Positions 1 to 10,560 are shown, numbered from the stretch's first letter. The stretch is DNA of 23,080 nt from Acanthaster planci (GCF_001949145.1 NW_019091544.1:124521-147600); one strand, 5' to 3'. Numbers and translations: made by a program. The notes: generated by a model from the letters alone, not told the origin.

Positions 1-408
1 TGTATGTAATCAGGTCATGTTTCAAATCTGTACGTAATCAGGTCATGTTTCAAACGTGTATGTAACAGGTCGTGTTTCAAACATGTATGTAATCAGGTCG
101 TGTTTCAAACGTGTATGTAATCAGGTCATGTTTCAAACCTGTATGTAATCAGGTCATGTTTCAAACATGTAGTAATCAGGTCATGTTTCAAACCTGTACA
201 TAATCAGGTCCTGTTTCAAACATGCTCGTAGTCAGGTCATGTTTCAAACCTGTATGTAATCAGGTCATGTTTCAAACCTGTACGTAATCAGGTCGTGTTT
301 CAAACATGTATGTAATCAGGTTGTGTTTCAAACATGTATGTAATCAGGTCGTGTTTCAAACATGTATATAATGAGGTCGTGTTTCAAACATGTATGTAAT
401 CAAGTCAG
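1..408. repeat. 28-bp minisatellite, about 14.5 copies, open at the left edge
   Basis: Fourteen successive copies of a 28-bp unit of the form TGTATGTAATCAGGTC followed by RTGTTTCAAACN fill bases 1-390. A degenerate partial copy runs to about 408. Copies 3 and 7 are 27 bp, each with one base lost. Most differences are C/T or G/A at CpG-type positions (TACG/TATG/TACA, GTCGTG/GTCATG/GTTGTG, AACG/AACA). The array probably continues to the left of the window. Unit and copy count are read directly from the sequence. Confidence 0.97.
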
Positions 409-3400
409 TTTGCACGTTTTTCAAACTTCCAAGTTGCCTCTCAAATCCGTTCTTATTGAGAAGTATTGATTGTGTTTATACAGTGACATAGCCTTTCATA
501 ACTTGAAAAAAAAATAACTCGGATATGATAATGACTGGACCAGTTTTCCAATTGTTTTCCCATATATTCATCACTGTGCACCATTTTCCTGATGTGTGAA
601 TTGTTTTCGTGTGACTTCAAACTTAAAATAATCCTTATATGTCTCAAATCGTGTTCGTTTTAAAAATTCTTGCAATCATGCGCAATTCGTAGCAAATGGT
701 CCACGTTAGTAGAAGAATGTACAGAGATAGTTTCAGATTATACATTCCGAAAGATCGGAGCCGTAGTGATGTTAACAACACGATTTCCATTTCGTATAGT
801 AGATGAAAATTAGTTCCACCTGTAAACTAGTAGGTATGCTTCTCTCTGGATGTCTGCTAAGCTTTTTGGTTTTCAGATGATCAGCTATATGCTGATGACG
901 GGTCTATCCTTGGCCCGTGCCAGTTCAGTCTCGCCTTTGGACAACATTTTTGCTGAAGGAAATTAAAGTTGGTGTTAAAGTTTGAAGATAAGAGAGCATG
1001 GTGGTATCCTACAGCAAAGACTCCTTATATTAGTGTGTGATAAGCCATATATGGGTAGAGGATAGGAAGCAAAACGTGAAGAATTTTGAAACAGGAAGAT
1101 TTGGTAATTAATTCTTAATGTGTTATAATCGCTCCTTCGAGGATTCTTCTTGAATTAAATTACTGTGCAGGGAGCTACAGTTCGTTTTCTGCTCTGAATC
1201 TATGAATACCGCTGTTATTGTTGATAAAACCTAGATTCTGAGCTTTGAAGGTACTTTTTAAAAGTAATCAACAATTACGTGTATCCTCGGGCTGTTGAAA
1301 TTCAAGTGTCCAATGCGCCCTCAAAGGAATACTTGGAGAGTCAATGTGGTCGGTCATCACCAACGTTTTTTTTTCCTGTCTGCGGTCTCAGACTGGAACT
1401 GCGTGAGAGCTTCTCGACTTTGATGAATCGGGCAGATACTGGTATGCTTTTTCCTCACGCGAGGAGGGATGCTCATTGCTTGTTGTGCGTCGTTTGTTGA
1501 AGAAAAAAAATTGCTAGAGCACCTGCATGCTATGGCCTGCTGATTATGTCAAGTTGAGCTGTAAGACGTGGCAACCTCATCTAGACATCCCCTTCCCCTT
1601 TGGGAGTAGTATGCATCTGGTATATCCTCCTTGGATTCATGGATGATTCAGTCTGATACCAACTACCAGGGCATTATTAAAGGATTCGCTTTCAGAAATT
1701 GAGACAAAATCTCCCTGTCAACCTGGGATCACGTTGCACATCTATAGTGTATGTTCCTAAAGTACTTGTAGCATAAAATTTTGATTGTGCCTCTGGTGTG
1801 ATTTCTGGAAAGAACAGGTTTCAAACTGATACGGGATGGAGTTCAATATTAACATTTAGGTCAGATGGTGTGAAGGAATATTCTTGAATGACCTTCAGAA
1901 ACCACGAAATGAAAAATTATACCGCGCTCTGTGTGAGTTCACTTTAAATTCATTTTGAAAGACAGTAAAACATACACCGCGGCTTTCTTATTTTTTTATC
2001 ATATTTTATGCAGATAAATCAGTTTTTAAGTTTTTAACCGTACCCGCTGTGGTTCTTTAAGTTGTTCATTGAGAATTCCTTTTTTCTCCAGAGAATCATA
2101 AGATATTAGTGTTTGATTCCTTGTCAAGGAATCGTTTATCACACATTTGCATCTACACGTACCAAGATGACCATTTCACTTTTATGGGAATGACAGAATC
2201 ACATTTGCATTTATTTGGATTATCCTTGGAATAGTTGAAATAGAACGTAGTAAATGTTTCATAGCAGAAGCTCATAGTGTTGCAGAAAGCCTGAAGGTAC
2301 TCTCCATGACTGAAGACTGGAACCAGTTTAAGCTTTGGAAGGATTCAAGCTGACGCTAACGGGGGAGTTGACTGACTTTGCCTCACAACAGAGTCTGTTC
2401 CCTGAAATGCCGTTAGACCTTTTGATCGGAGCACCGCTCTGAAATGTTTTGTATGAAAATACAGGTGGTGCGTGTAATGGGGCTTGTTGGATGTAACAAC
2501 TCCTGGGGTAACGATATAACGATGGAAAGAGTGGTGCATCTACTTACATCATATAACTTCGCTCTATTGCTTATGAAACAATATAATGTTTTCTCTTAAG
2601 CTTGGAACTGCCACTTTCTGAGTAGACATGCCTTCTATTCAGCCTTGAGTCTTGGCAGTGAAATACAATGTTTGCTGACAGGAATACACATATCAATTTT
2701 CTGAGTAGATAATCCATTCTCACGACTGTGCAAGTCGACCACTAATAGTGTTGATATGTGTATGTCTAATTTAACCTTTTCACATCATAAAATTAAACAC
2801 TTAAGTATAATCATTTGTCAGTTGCTTTAATGTTTCTGTATATTGATCGTAGTTGGAGAAAGTAGAATTTACAACATGGATGGCGCTGAAGTTCACCGAG
2901 ACCATGACTGAACTTTATTGCTACTGTGTCTAATCTCATGCAAGAAACAAACTACATGTACTTTACACACTGGTCTTTGTAACTCGCTTCATCTGTCAGA
3001 CATTCTCCGAATCTGTTATGTGTTACATCCATTAAATTATAAACTTCAGCTGATTATAGAAAAGGCTGGAAATGGAAGGAAAACGATAAGTCATCAAGGA
3101 TAATAGGAAATCATTATGCAGGGTAGTCATGGGTAGCCTAGTGCTATATTGCATTAATTACGTTTTCATTACAGGGTGTGGCTAATGATAAGTACATGCA
3201 TGTAATATGAACCGTAACAGTTTTAAACCTGGCGATGTACTTATGGTTTGGGGGGAAAAAGTACGCTTATCCAGACGTACCCTTGCTGTATATAGAATAC
3301 AAAATAAAAGCGGTTTTATTGCTCTTCATTTTGCCAAGGATAGAAGTAAATCAATATTTTGAAGCAAAACATTCCAAAGCTGTACACAACGTTTTTCATG

Positions 3401-4595
3401 CTTAAAATGTGCATCAGTGTGTCATTTAAACTACGTTTGTGACAGTGAACATTTCTGTCAGTAAGTTAGAAAATATGTGGAAAGAAGGCAGGTCATAACT
3501 CATTTTCCAAGAGTGTTGTCAGGATATGCGATGTGAATGCATCTGATATCATGTTATGTAGGTCATGTCCTGTCCAGTATTGATGCCATTTCCAAGGAAG
3601 TCATTCGTAGTCGTGAAAAAAACCAATGCTGATGCGTTGATATGACATTCTTTGGGAATTAAAATCAGTGTGGTCATTTATTTCAAGTTGACGCATTCTT
3701 TTAACGTGTGGTCTTCCTCTTAAAATTCTCTCTTGTTTATTTCAAAGGTACAAGTTCAGTTGATAATTTATTGTGTAAGCCTTACTATACATTCCACTTT
3801 TGTGGTCAAGATGTATCATATAATTTTCATAAGTCTCTTTCCCCACTGATTGATGCAAATCGAAGATAACTAAAATACCTTCCCAGGAATGAATAATTCC
3901 ATTTGGGTTTTTGAATTACATGACGCCATTTGTAATTTGGATAATAACCAGCATATTTGAATGTTGACAGCGAAATTAAACACAGTGATGATGAATGAGT
4001 AGCAAGGAATTTGTAGCAGAAGCCAAAATTGGACTTTCCAATTTGAATTCATTGCTGAAAACTGAAACTACAGTCATTTTTTAGTATGGGATGCATAAAG
4101 GTCACCATCAATAATGCAACCATGGACAAAAGACACAAAGGATTTCAACCATGCAGGATACCTGCTACATTCCGCCAAAATATTCATCGGTTTCCTGATG
4201 ACAAGAAACTAATTTTGTTCCATTGATCATGAATCAATTGTATAGTTTGGAGGTGAAATTGTCTTCATGGATAATGTGTCGGAAATCCAACCGAGACGCA
4301 ACTTTTTATGTACGGTAATTTTGCTGTTTTTCAGACATCAGTTGGTAAAGAGCTTTGGAGCCTTTTCACAGGATACAGTTAACGGGTTTTGTCTTTGACC
4401 TTTGAAAACGGCAGCAAAGCAATCATTATGTTTGTACTTTATTAGGCTATTGAAGCATTATATCTTTTGTCTTCGCAGATACACCAATGACATGAACGCA
4501 ATAATATAGATTAAGAAAGCTCTGGAAAGAAAACAACGCAAATCAATCTAAGCCTTAAGCTTATTTCACTTACAAATACGAGGTGATCAAGCGCT
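409..4595. other. gene-free stretch, probably intergenic or intronic
   Basis: Only short open frames without recognisable domains occur here on either strand. None has a convincing splice context or family resemblance. Base composition is AT-rich with scattered poly-A and poly-T runs. The only signals noted are two exact ATTTGCAT octamers, listed separately. A host-gene intron or spacer is the simplest reading. Very short or fast-evolving exons cannot be excluded. Confidence 0.6.
2145..2210 (+). promoter_or_regulatory. pair of ATTTGCAT octamers (possible POU/Oct sites)
   Basis: Exact ATTTGCAT occurs at 2145-2152 and again at 2203-2210 in the same orientation, with 58 bp between starts. The octamer is the known binding site of POU-domain factors. 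Two copies this close are suggestive of regulation but could be chance in AT-rich DNA. No gene start is seen beside them. Confidence 0.2.
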
Positions 4596-4599
4596 ATCG

Positions 4600-4620
4600 A
4601 CTTCCGGCTTCATGACGTCA
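4600..4620 (+). promoter_or_regulatory. ETS-like site next to a perfect CRE
   Basis: ACTTCCGGCT at 4600-4609 matches an ETS-factor core (CTTCCGG). The palindromic CRE TGACGTCA lies at 4613-4620, a few bases downstream. This tight pairing is typical of housekeeping-type promoters or enhancers that bind ETS and CREB/ATF factors. No TATA box, CpG island or obvious exon follows, so its function is unproven. Confidence 0.3.
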
Positions 4621-5358
4621 CAAAACTTTGATATGGACATTTATAAGGAAAAGCTGCAGAGAAATTTTGTGGAGAAAAAAAAAGAAAGATGGGCCACTAC
4701 GAAAACAATAGGTGACCGGGCTGTGATCACCGTAAAAAACTTTATTACCTTTTTAAGCTCTTCCTTATTCAGCTCACAACTTCTCAGATGGATGTTGATC
4801 GCTGAGATAGGTCTCTGACCCTGCTGTTAAATAACGTCAGCAAATACATTTGTGTCGCCTCGTGATTGATGAAGATAAAGAGATTACCCTTGTGCTTTCT
4901 TTAACAATTCGTCTATAGGAGTTCATAGTCATCTTTACATGTAGGTCATCTGATAGTCTCCATCAATCCTGTTGAGTATAGGCAAATGACCACCAGTACT
5001 AATTCTTGGCAAAGGTCACTACTATACATATAGGTAATTTAGTAACAGAAAATTTGATTGAATAAATGGTTTTCTTTTTATAACAACCCCCTTATTATTT
5101 AAATAGGTTACGTTGAGGATAGAAGATTCCAGATGTAAATAAAAAAAAAATTGGAAGTAGTTTGGTATGTAATTTTAAAAGGCCATCAGCAATTTACAGA
5201 TCCAGATGTGTCCATGTGTGATCAGTCTTGGTGATCCATACTTTTGGTAAAGCCATCAACCTTGGGATTCTTCTGAGCAGGCTAACTTGGTTGAAAACAG
5301 GAGGATAAATCCGCCCCAGGGAATGAGCACGTTTACTCTTGCTTATAGGGTTGAGGAC
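4621..5358. other. no recognised feature up to the transposon insertion
   Basis: No supported gene or repeat is seen. The stretch ends at the TA dinucleotide at 5359-5360, which abuts the left end of the 8-kb CACTG-terminated element. Confidence 0.5.
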
Positions 5359-5360
5359 TA

Positions 5361-5380
5361 CACTGTAAAAAAAATCGTTA
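5361..5380 (+). repeat. left terminal inverted repeat of the transposon
   Basis: CACTGTA(8)TCGTTA pairs with the inverse of the right end, CACTGTA(11)TCCGTA. The match is about 15-20 bp, interrupted by the length difference of the A run. A TA precedes it directly. Confidence 0.65.
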
Positions 5381-5655
5381 AAAATAGGGATTTTTTTCCC
5401 CGTAAAAACACATTTGCTCCCGTAAATCCGTATTTTAATAGCTCCTTTGGTAAGATCACAGAATCGCGCTGTATTTATACTGCCAACCAACCGTATCTTT
5501 GCCTTAAACGTTAGTTTCATAAAAAAGATTTAAAATTACAGCACATCCCTTGTAATCAACAACTGCGTCGTGTTTTTACAAGTTTTGCCGTTCGGTTTTC
5601 GTCGACGATCGTGAAATAACAGGACACGTTCCTGTAAATTTGCCTTTGGTTCAAG
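5381..5655 (+). other. left subterminal region and candidate first non-coding exon
   Basis: This stretch holds CCGTAAA- and CCGTATTTT-type motifs like those in the right subterminal region. It also holds ATCGTGAAATAACAG (5608-5622), which recurs exactly at 13012-13026. It ends in TTCAAG followed by GTAAGT at 5656, a consensus splice donor. A plausible acceptor (TTTTTTACAG) ends at 5774. The simplest reading is transposon promoter plus untranslated first exon of the transposase gene. No ATG-led frame of any length is evident. Confidence 0.35.
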
Positions 5656-6538
5656 GTAAGTTCCTATTGTAACTGCTCATTGGATATAATTACTGTAATC
5701 GGTGATACAACGTCTAAACGATGTGAATTTACTGAACCTTCCTTTCAATCAAGTCATCATCGTCTTTTTTACAGGTTTGTCTGTTTTGTATTAACTGTCT
5801 CTGTCGGCGATTACAGTTTCTGGCTTGTTTCAGGTTTGGTTCTTTGTATTAAAATCCACAGCTTTTAAAAAGACGATAAAAGTGTTCAGTGATCATATTT
5901 TAAATAAAATTTTAAATTGTGAAATAGTAATTTAAAGTTCATTTTGAAATTGGAAGATCTGGGAGGTTTCGCGCTTCAGTCTGGTTCCAGCCGAAAAGAA
6001 AAATAAAAACACACAAATTGTGATAGGCCTAACGGTTGCGCTGGCCGCACCAGACTATGGCAAGGCGGGACTCGACACATGCATCAATGCCATCGATTCC
6101 TGACAACCGGCATACTTTCAAAGTTTCTATGTGACAAGGCTTGTCTTTTTGTCACTTTTAATTCGTTCTTTAATTATTTGAATTCAGTAACTTGGCAAAG
6201 TATTGTTACTTGTAAACTGAGCATGTGGATTACCCACGTTGAGTTTTTTTGTCAAAAATGATGGGACTTTTTGGCATCGCATGTTGACATGCCATGTAGG
6301 CTTAAGCCCCTAACTGTTGTCCCGTCAATGAGTTGTGGCCCCCTGTGTGTAGTGCTAGTGCAGCATAGGCCTAGGCCTGCTGTATCGTATACGTGTCTAT
6401 AGGGCCTAGCCTAACCTCATTTGTGTCAACATTGGACCAGAGTTGTAAGCATTCAGGTTGAATTCATATAGGCCTAGGCTAGCTGTGGGTGTACGTGAAT
6501 TCTGGTGTGTCGGAATAGTAGCCTTGGTTCATTCTGAC
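5656..6538 (+). other. transposon 5' leader or intron sequence, no coding seen
   Basis: Between the donor at 5656 and the first transposase-like ATG at 6539 there is no recognised coding. Several AGGCCTAGGC-type palindromic stretches lie at about 6360-6480. A faint resemblance to a reverse tRNA B box near 6063-6076 was considered and rejected. Confidence 0.4.
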
Positions 6539-8484
6539 ATGATGGAAAACGACGTGTCGTCAAACCAGCCTATTTGCCACATTTGTAATGTACCCCTACA
6601 GCGTAAAAAGTTTAAGACATACACAAGATACTATCAAATTCACAGGCATGAGAGAAATGTACACTTTCCCTGCTGTGTTTCAGGATGTATGAAAACATGC
6701 TTACTTACAAGGGGTTGGTGTCACATGTATCAAGACATCATGGAACAGGCATAGCTCATGGCAATGATGGAAACAGATATCAGAGTGCAGGTATCACTGT
6801 AAAGTGCATGCTGCAGTTTTGTCAGCAGCAGTGCTCTGATATTCAAGAACCTTTGGCACAGTTGGAGAATCACATCAAGGAAGGATTGACTGTAGCATCC
6901 CTATTTGGGAATTGTACAAAACAATTCAATGTAAAGTCTTCTCTTCACACATATCTAGATACCACAGACAGTATACGGTGCATTCATTTATGCACTACTT
7001 TGCTCAAATGTGGACATTGATAATCACATTAGTAATCCACAAAGTAACATAGAACCTGCAATTAGATCTGATTGCTTATGCACTGATGCTTGTGAAGATA
7101 ATTCTGATGATGAAGAAAGTGGAGATGTGAGATGAGTGTGGCTGAAAACACTAAGGCAATTGCATTGTTTTTGTTGAAGTTGCACGCAAAATCCCTTGTT
7201 CCTGAAACAACTATTCAAACAATAGTAGATGAAATGAACATCAACTTACTTGTGACAATGCTAAGAAAAACGTCAAATGTCAACTCCTGAAAGCAGGGGT
7301 TTCTGGTGATACAGTATGTAAAGTGGCAGATGATATTTGGATGGCATAGCTGAATTGGGATGTAGTTTAGTCCCATCAGAAGAATCACATTGCTTCCACT
7401 CCCAGCTATGCGGTACACTTCGCTCAAGCTATCTCAGAAAAAAATTATTATAAAAATACATTCAAATTTGTGAGTCCTGTAGAAATCAACCTGGGGATAG
7501 ATTCCTCAGGCAAAACACATGTCTGCCAGTATGTTCCAATTCTGGAAACTCTGAAGGATTTGTATAAAGACAAATCAGTGTACAAACATTGAGTGCTAAA
7601 TAGAGAAAGTAACCAAGGAAACCACCTGAATGATATTCATGATGGGAAAGTGTTCAAACAGAATGTATTTTCCAAAGCAATCCCAATGCTTTACAAATAC
7701 TGCTCTTTCAGGACAGTTTCGAGATAGTAAACCCAATCGGATCAGCAAGATGTAAACACAAGGTACTTGGCATTTATTACACGCTCGGTAACATAGATCC
7801 CAGATGAATGACATTATGCAATTAACTATGGTATGCCAAGAAAAATCAATCAAGGAATTTGCGCCGGAAGCAGTTTTGCAACAATTAGAATTTCAGGGAA
7901 TTTCTGTGAATGGTGGGGAAGTTATCAAGGGCACTTTATTGGCTCTAATAGGTGACAATTTAGGATCCCATTATATTGGAGGGTTTACTGAAAGCTTCTG
8001 TGCACATTACTACTGTTGTTACTGCCTCCGCAGTATGAGTGAGATTGCAGAAGACCCACCTTCCATTGAAGGATTGCACAAAACAAAAGAGACATACAAT
8101 AATTCCATTCCAGTTTTGAGTGATTATGATGCTGATCATGTTCAAGGAATCAAATTTGATTCAGTTTTCAATGCCCTGTTTAAGACAGGCATGCATATCT
8201 TGGTGAAAGACACCACCCGTACACGTAGCTGGGCATTTTCTAGTGTGTTGCTTGGTCTTGTTTCAGACAGGAAAGTGTATTTCTTCACATGACTATATCA
8301 GTCTACATTTCTAAGTAAGTTAGGTCTGTACAAAATCCACGATGAAGGACAAAGTGGTGACTACAGAGTTGTTTGCTTGTCTTATTATGATCTCTTAGAC
8401 TATTGTCCTCTGGCTTCTTATAAAGTTGGTGGCTGTAAAATGATTACACTAAAGAATGCTCCATGTGCTCAGTTTAATAAGTAA
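6539..8484 (+). pseudogene. decayed transposase-like protein with N-terminal zinc fingers
   Basis: Tandem ATG codons at 6539 and 6542 open a protein with Cys/His zinc-finger-like motifs. CHIC is followed by IHRHE, then a Cys pair with HVSRHH, then CMLQFC, and then GNCTKQFNVKSSLHTYL. Next come FLLKLHAKSLVPETTIQTIV (7162 on), FVSPVEINLGID, QYVPILETLKDLYKDKSV, DSFEIVNPIGS and IYYTLGNIDP. These are followed by GDNLGSHYIGGFTESF with a CCYC pair (about 7951-8026), and VQGIKFDSVFN. The end, YDLLDYCPLASYKVGG, stops at TAA 8482-8484. I recognise the pattern, from memory, as a widespread uncharacterised metazoan protein family. Its order of landmarks (D-x-F...NP.G, Y...NI, GD....GGF...C..C) resembles the TNP2/Transposase_21 core, with the Asp in QDSFEI and in GDNLGS as candidate catalytic residues (inference). 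The reading frame changes near 6715, 7012, 7130, 7275, 7343, 7440, 7700 and 7803. In-frame stops lie at 7590-7592 and 8290-8292. A central part usually expected after VQGIKFDSVFN seems deleted near 8185. It cannot make a full protein. Confidence 0.72.
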
Positions 8485-8555
8485 CTGTACATGCCTTGTA
8501 AGTAGGCTGATAAACTTGGTCAGCGGTGCTTGCACATTTTAATTTAAATCTCTAG
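8481..8555 (+). other. candidate 75-nt intron joining transposase end to SAM exon
   Basis: A GTAACT donor at 8481 and a pyrimidine-containing AATTTAAATCTCTAG acceptor ending at 8555 would splice AA to G. This restores a Lys codon and continues the transposase frame directly into the SAM-like exon. It removes the stop at 8482-8484. A stronger donor, GTAAGT at 8498, lies downstream of that stop. Splicing is inferred only from sequence. Confidence 0.35.
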
Positions 8556-8806
8556 GATTCAAAATGGCAGTCATCAACTTGAAAGCAGCTCAAGTGAGTC
8601 AGAGCCTGATCTGCATGACATTGAAGAAAGAATTAAAGAAATTCTGTCTAATATAAAGCACTGTCGTCTTACATCTTTCCTTGAGCATTTTAAGAAAATG
8701 GGCGTGGAGACTGTAAATGACCTAGTGTATATTAAGGAGAAGGATGTATCTCACACCCTCACACTGATCGAAGCAAGAAAACTGCTAGACTGTCTGAATT
8801 ACATTG
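8556..8806 (+). pseudogene. SAM-domain-like exon of the SAMD3-like gene
   Basis: The open frame starts in phase 1 after a CTCTAG acceptor and runs 83 codons with no stop to a clear donor, ATTG|GTGAGT at 8807. A Ser/acidic-rich start (ESSSSESEPD) leads into a helical segment. That segment contains HCRLTSFLEHFKKMGVETVN, DLVYIKEKDV and LTLIEARKLLDCLNYI. The spacing and the Leu/Gly-Val/Asp-Val/Ala-Arg-Lys-Leu pattern fit a sterile alpha motif, a helical protein interaction domain. There is no ATG in frame before the domain, so it needs an upstream exon, probably the transposase end. The exon itself is intact. It is labelled pseudogene because the gene as a whole has breaks. Confidence 0.6.
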
Positions 8807-9396
8807 GTGAGTCCAACATAAATACATGGTTTATGAATCACAGTGCCCTGAATTGATTATGCAACTCTCAGTCAGGACCTCTGAACAGTTGGCAAAAGTC
8901 AAATTCTACTTGACCTGTTTAATGGTGCCCTGAGAGGACATGCATCACACCTGCCACATTTGGCACAAATTGCAATGTGTGATTATATTGTAAATGTGCT
9001 TGTGCATTCCTGGGAGTTAACCTCTTGACCTCTCATGAATATACTCCCTATAGAGTGGTCTGCATTCATGTCCCAATATTGAGTGGACTCTGCCCATATG
9101 TGGGACAGAGACACACCACATTATTCAGTTTTTTACTGCTCCTCAAAGAATAAAGAAATGAGAGTCCCCCATTAATTATGTAATCAAGGGGGTTTTGGGA
9201 TGTTTAGGGTGATGAGTTACCACAAATGCTTGGGAGTTCAATGGTTACTTTACATACCCATTATGTTTGGATTTTACTTTTATTGGGGCCCTGGGCACTC
9301 CAATACCAGAAATGTATGGGGGGCACCTAGTTACTACAGAGGTATTCCACTTGTCAAACCGGAAACTATTACTTTTACCCTTTTGATATTTCCCAG
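8807..9396 (+). other. intron between SAM exon and SAMD3-like tail exon
   Basis: The intron is bounded by GTGAGT at 8807 and an acceptor, TTTTGATATTTCCCAG, ending at 9396. The flanking exon phases do not match (phase 1 out, phase 0 in). Either a small exon is hidden here or a 1-2 nt indel lies at the start of the next exon. Open frames inside (for example 9200-9396) show no family resemblance. Confidence 0.5.
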
Positions 9397-9982
9397 AAGG
9401 TGGCTCCCAAAATGGTCCCGTCAAAGCAGCACAACCCACTTAATGATTCACCATCCTCAAGAAGTACCTCGTCAACAACTGAGAGTAGCCAGTTCAGTGT
9501 AGAAATTGCTGTGGGAAACCCTGTCCCATCAACCTGATCAAGTTCATCTGCTGAAACAGGTAGAACCCCAGGCCGTGTTCCATGGCGAAAGATGCCCCTA
9601 CAGCTAATGGCAGCATTAGAGGCAAAGAAAAGGCCAGCGCCAAGTCTTCATAAAGAAATGATATGCATCATTGTGGATGATCTGGACAAACCATCTACAA
9701 CACTTCCCCGCACAAAAGAGCTGCGTGCAGTAAGTGCTGAAATTATTCAGCGGTATGCGGATTCTTTCGTTGATGAACTTGGTGGGGAGAAAATTGGAAC
9801 TGGTTATGACGGCCTACTTGGTCAGTTGGTCAACAGAGTGGACAACATAAGTAGTCCTTCAATGAAACAGAGAAGATTCTCATATGGGGATGAAATTTGC
9901 TAGTGGCTCGGCAAAGAAGCTGCGGGATTGCTATGGTTGCATAAACTGGCAACCGAGGTCACTTCCAGAGGGAGAAACAGAG
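9397..9982 (+). pseudogene. SAMD3-like tail exon with one stop and one frameshift
   Basis: After the CCCAG acceptor, a Ser/Thr-rich linker (DSPSSRSTSSTTESSQ) precedes an in-frame TGA at 9535-9537. The frame then continues through GRVPWRKM and a conserved helical block: KEMICIIVDDL, AVSAEIIQRYADSFVDEL and IGTGYDGLLGQLVNRVDN. The frame shifts by one base near 9870-9893 and resumes as LRDCYGCINWQPRSLPEGET, ending at a consensus donor GAG|GTAAGT (9983). The (R)YGCINWQP and GTGY...L..QL..R..N motifs are, from memory, characteristic of animal proteins annotated as sterile alpha motif domain-containing protein 3-like. Their biochemical role is unknown to me. A stop and a frameshift make this copy broken, though read-through or assembly error could account for either. 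Confidence 0.62.
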
Positions 9983-10496
9983 GTAAGTCAAGAACAAAAG
10001 GCATGTCTGCATCATGTTTGCAGAATAGAAAATGGGCACATTTTCTCTAAAAATTAGTTCGTACTGTGTATGGTGAAAATCCATTCGAGATATTTAACAG
10101 AGGAACTGTGAAAGTCTGTACAAGACATTTATTGTCATTAAGGAAATGTACATTTTTGAAATAAGATGAACTGCTTATGTACATACAGGGTAAGAGTTCC
10201 ATGCAGGGATATTGCTAATTTTCTTGTAAAATGACGTACGAGTATATTCTCCAGAAAATCATGTCATAATAGTCAATTCCGGGAGTGAGAAAATACAAGC
10301 ATTTTTTTTAGCAAACACTTCAAATTTCTTGGACCAGTCTCATTGGGTTTGTACACAGTCTCATGGGGTGTTAAGTGACATCCCTGTATGTGACTCTTTA
10401 CATTGTGTCCATCAATTTTCTCACATTTTTTTCTTTTTTTCCCCCTAACTCCAGTAGTATATATAGTTAAATATTGATCAAATTGTTGATTTTCAG

Positions 10497-10560
10497 AAAC
10501 TTGAGAAATCTGTTTTCAACAAAGAGGATCTGCCTGGAAACCCCTGTCTACTTGTGTATG
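10497..10560 (+). CDS. small candidate internal exon of the SAMD3-like gene
   Basis: The exon follows a GTTGATTTTCAG acceptor. It is phase-compatible (phase 0) with the donor at 9983, extending ...EGETE with KLEKSVFNKEDLPGNPCLLV-type residues. It ends in G|GTAAGT at 10561. Two strong splice sites around an open, phase-matched 64-nt frame support it as a real exon. I do not recognise the peptide. Confidence 0.45.

Noticed and set aside
1-408. CRISPR array
   Set aside because: Units are contiguous 28-bp tandem copies without unique spacers, and the DNA is eukaryotic in character.
5194-5520. 108-codon minus-strand and 75-codon plus-strand open frames over the transposon left end
   Set aside because: Both cross the TIR boundary, overlap each other and show no domain. 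They are chance frames in subterminal repeat DNA.
6060-6130. Possible minus-strand tRNA or SINE B box (inverse of GGCGGGACTCGACA)
   Set aside because: The T-loop is incomplete and no A box lies at the right distance.
7596-7853. 85-codon minus-strand frame antisense to the transposase
   Set aside because: It is a shadow of the plus-strand coding remnant.
8498-8555. Intron with the stronger GTAAGT donor at 8498
   Set aside because: The in-frame stop at 8482-8484 lies before this donor, so it cannot join the coding parts. It is kept only as a possible alternative splice form.
9200-9502. 100-codon plus-strand open frame between the SAM and tail exons
   Set aside because: It reads through the CCCAG acceptor in a different frame from the conserved tail and has no family resemblance.
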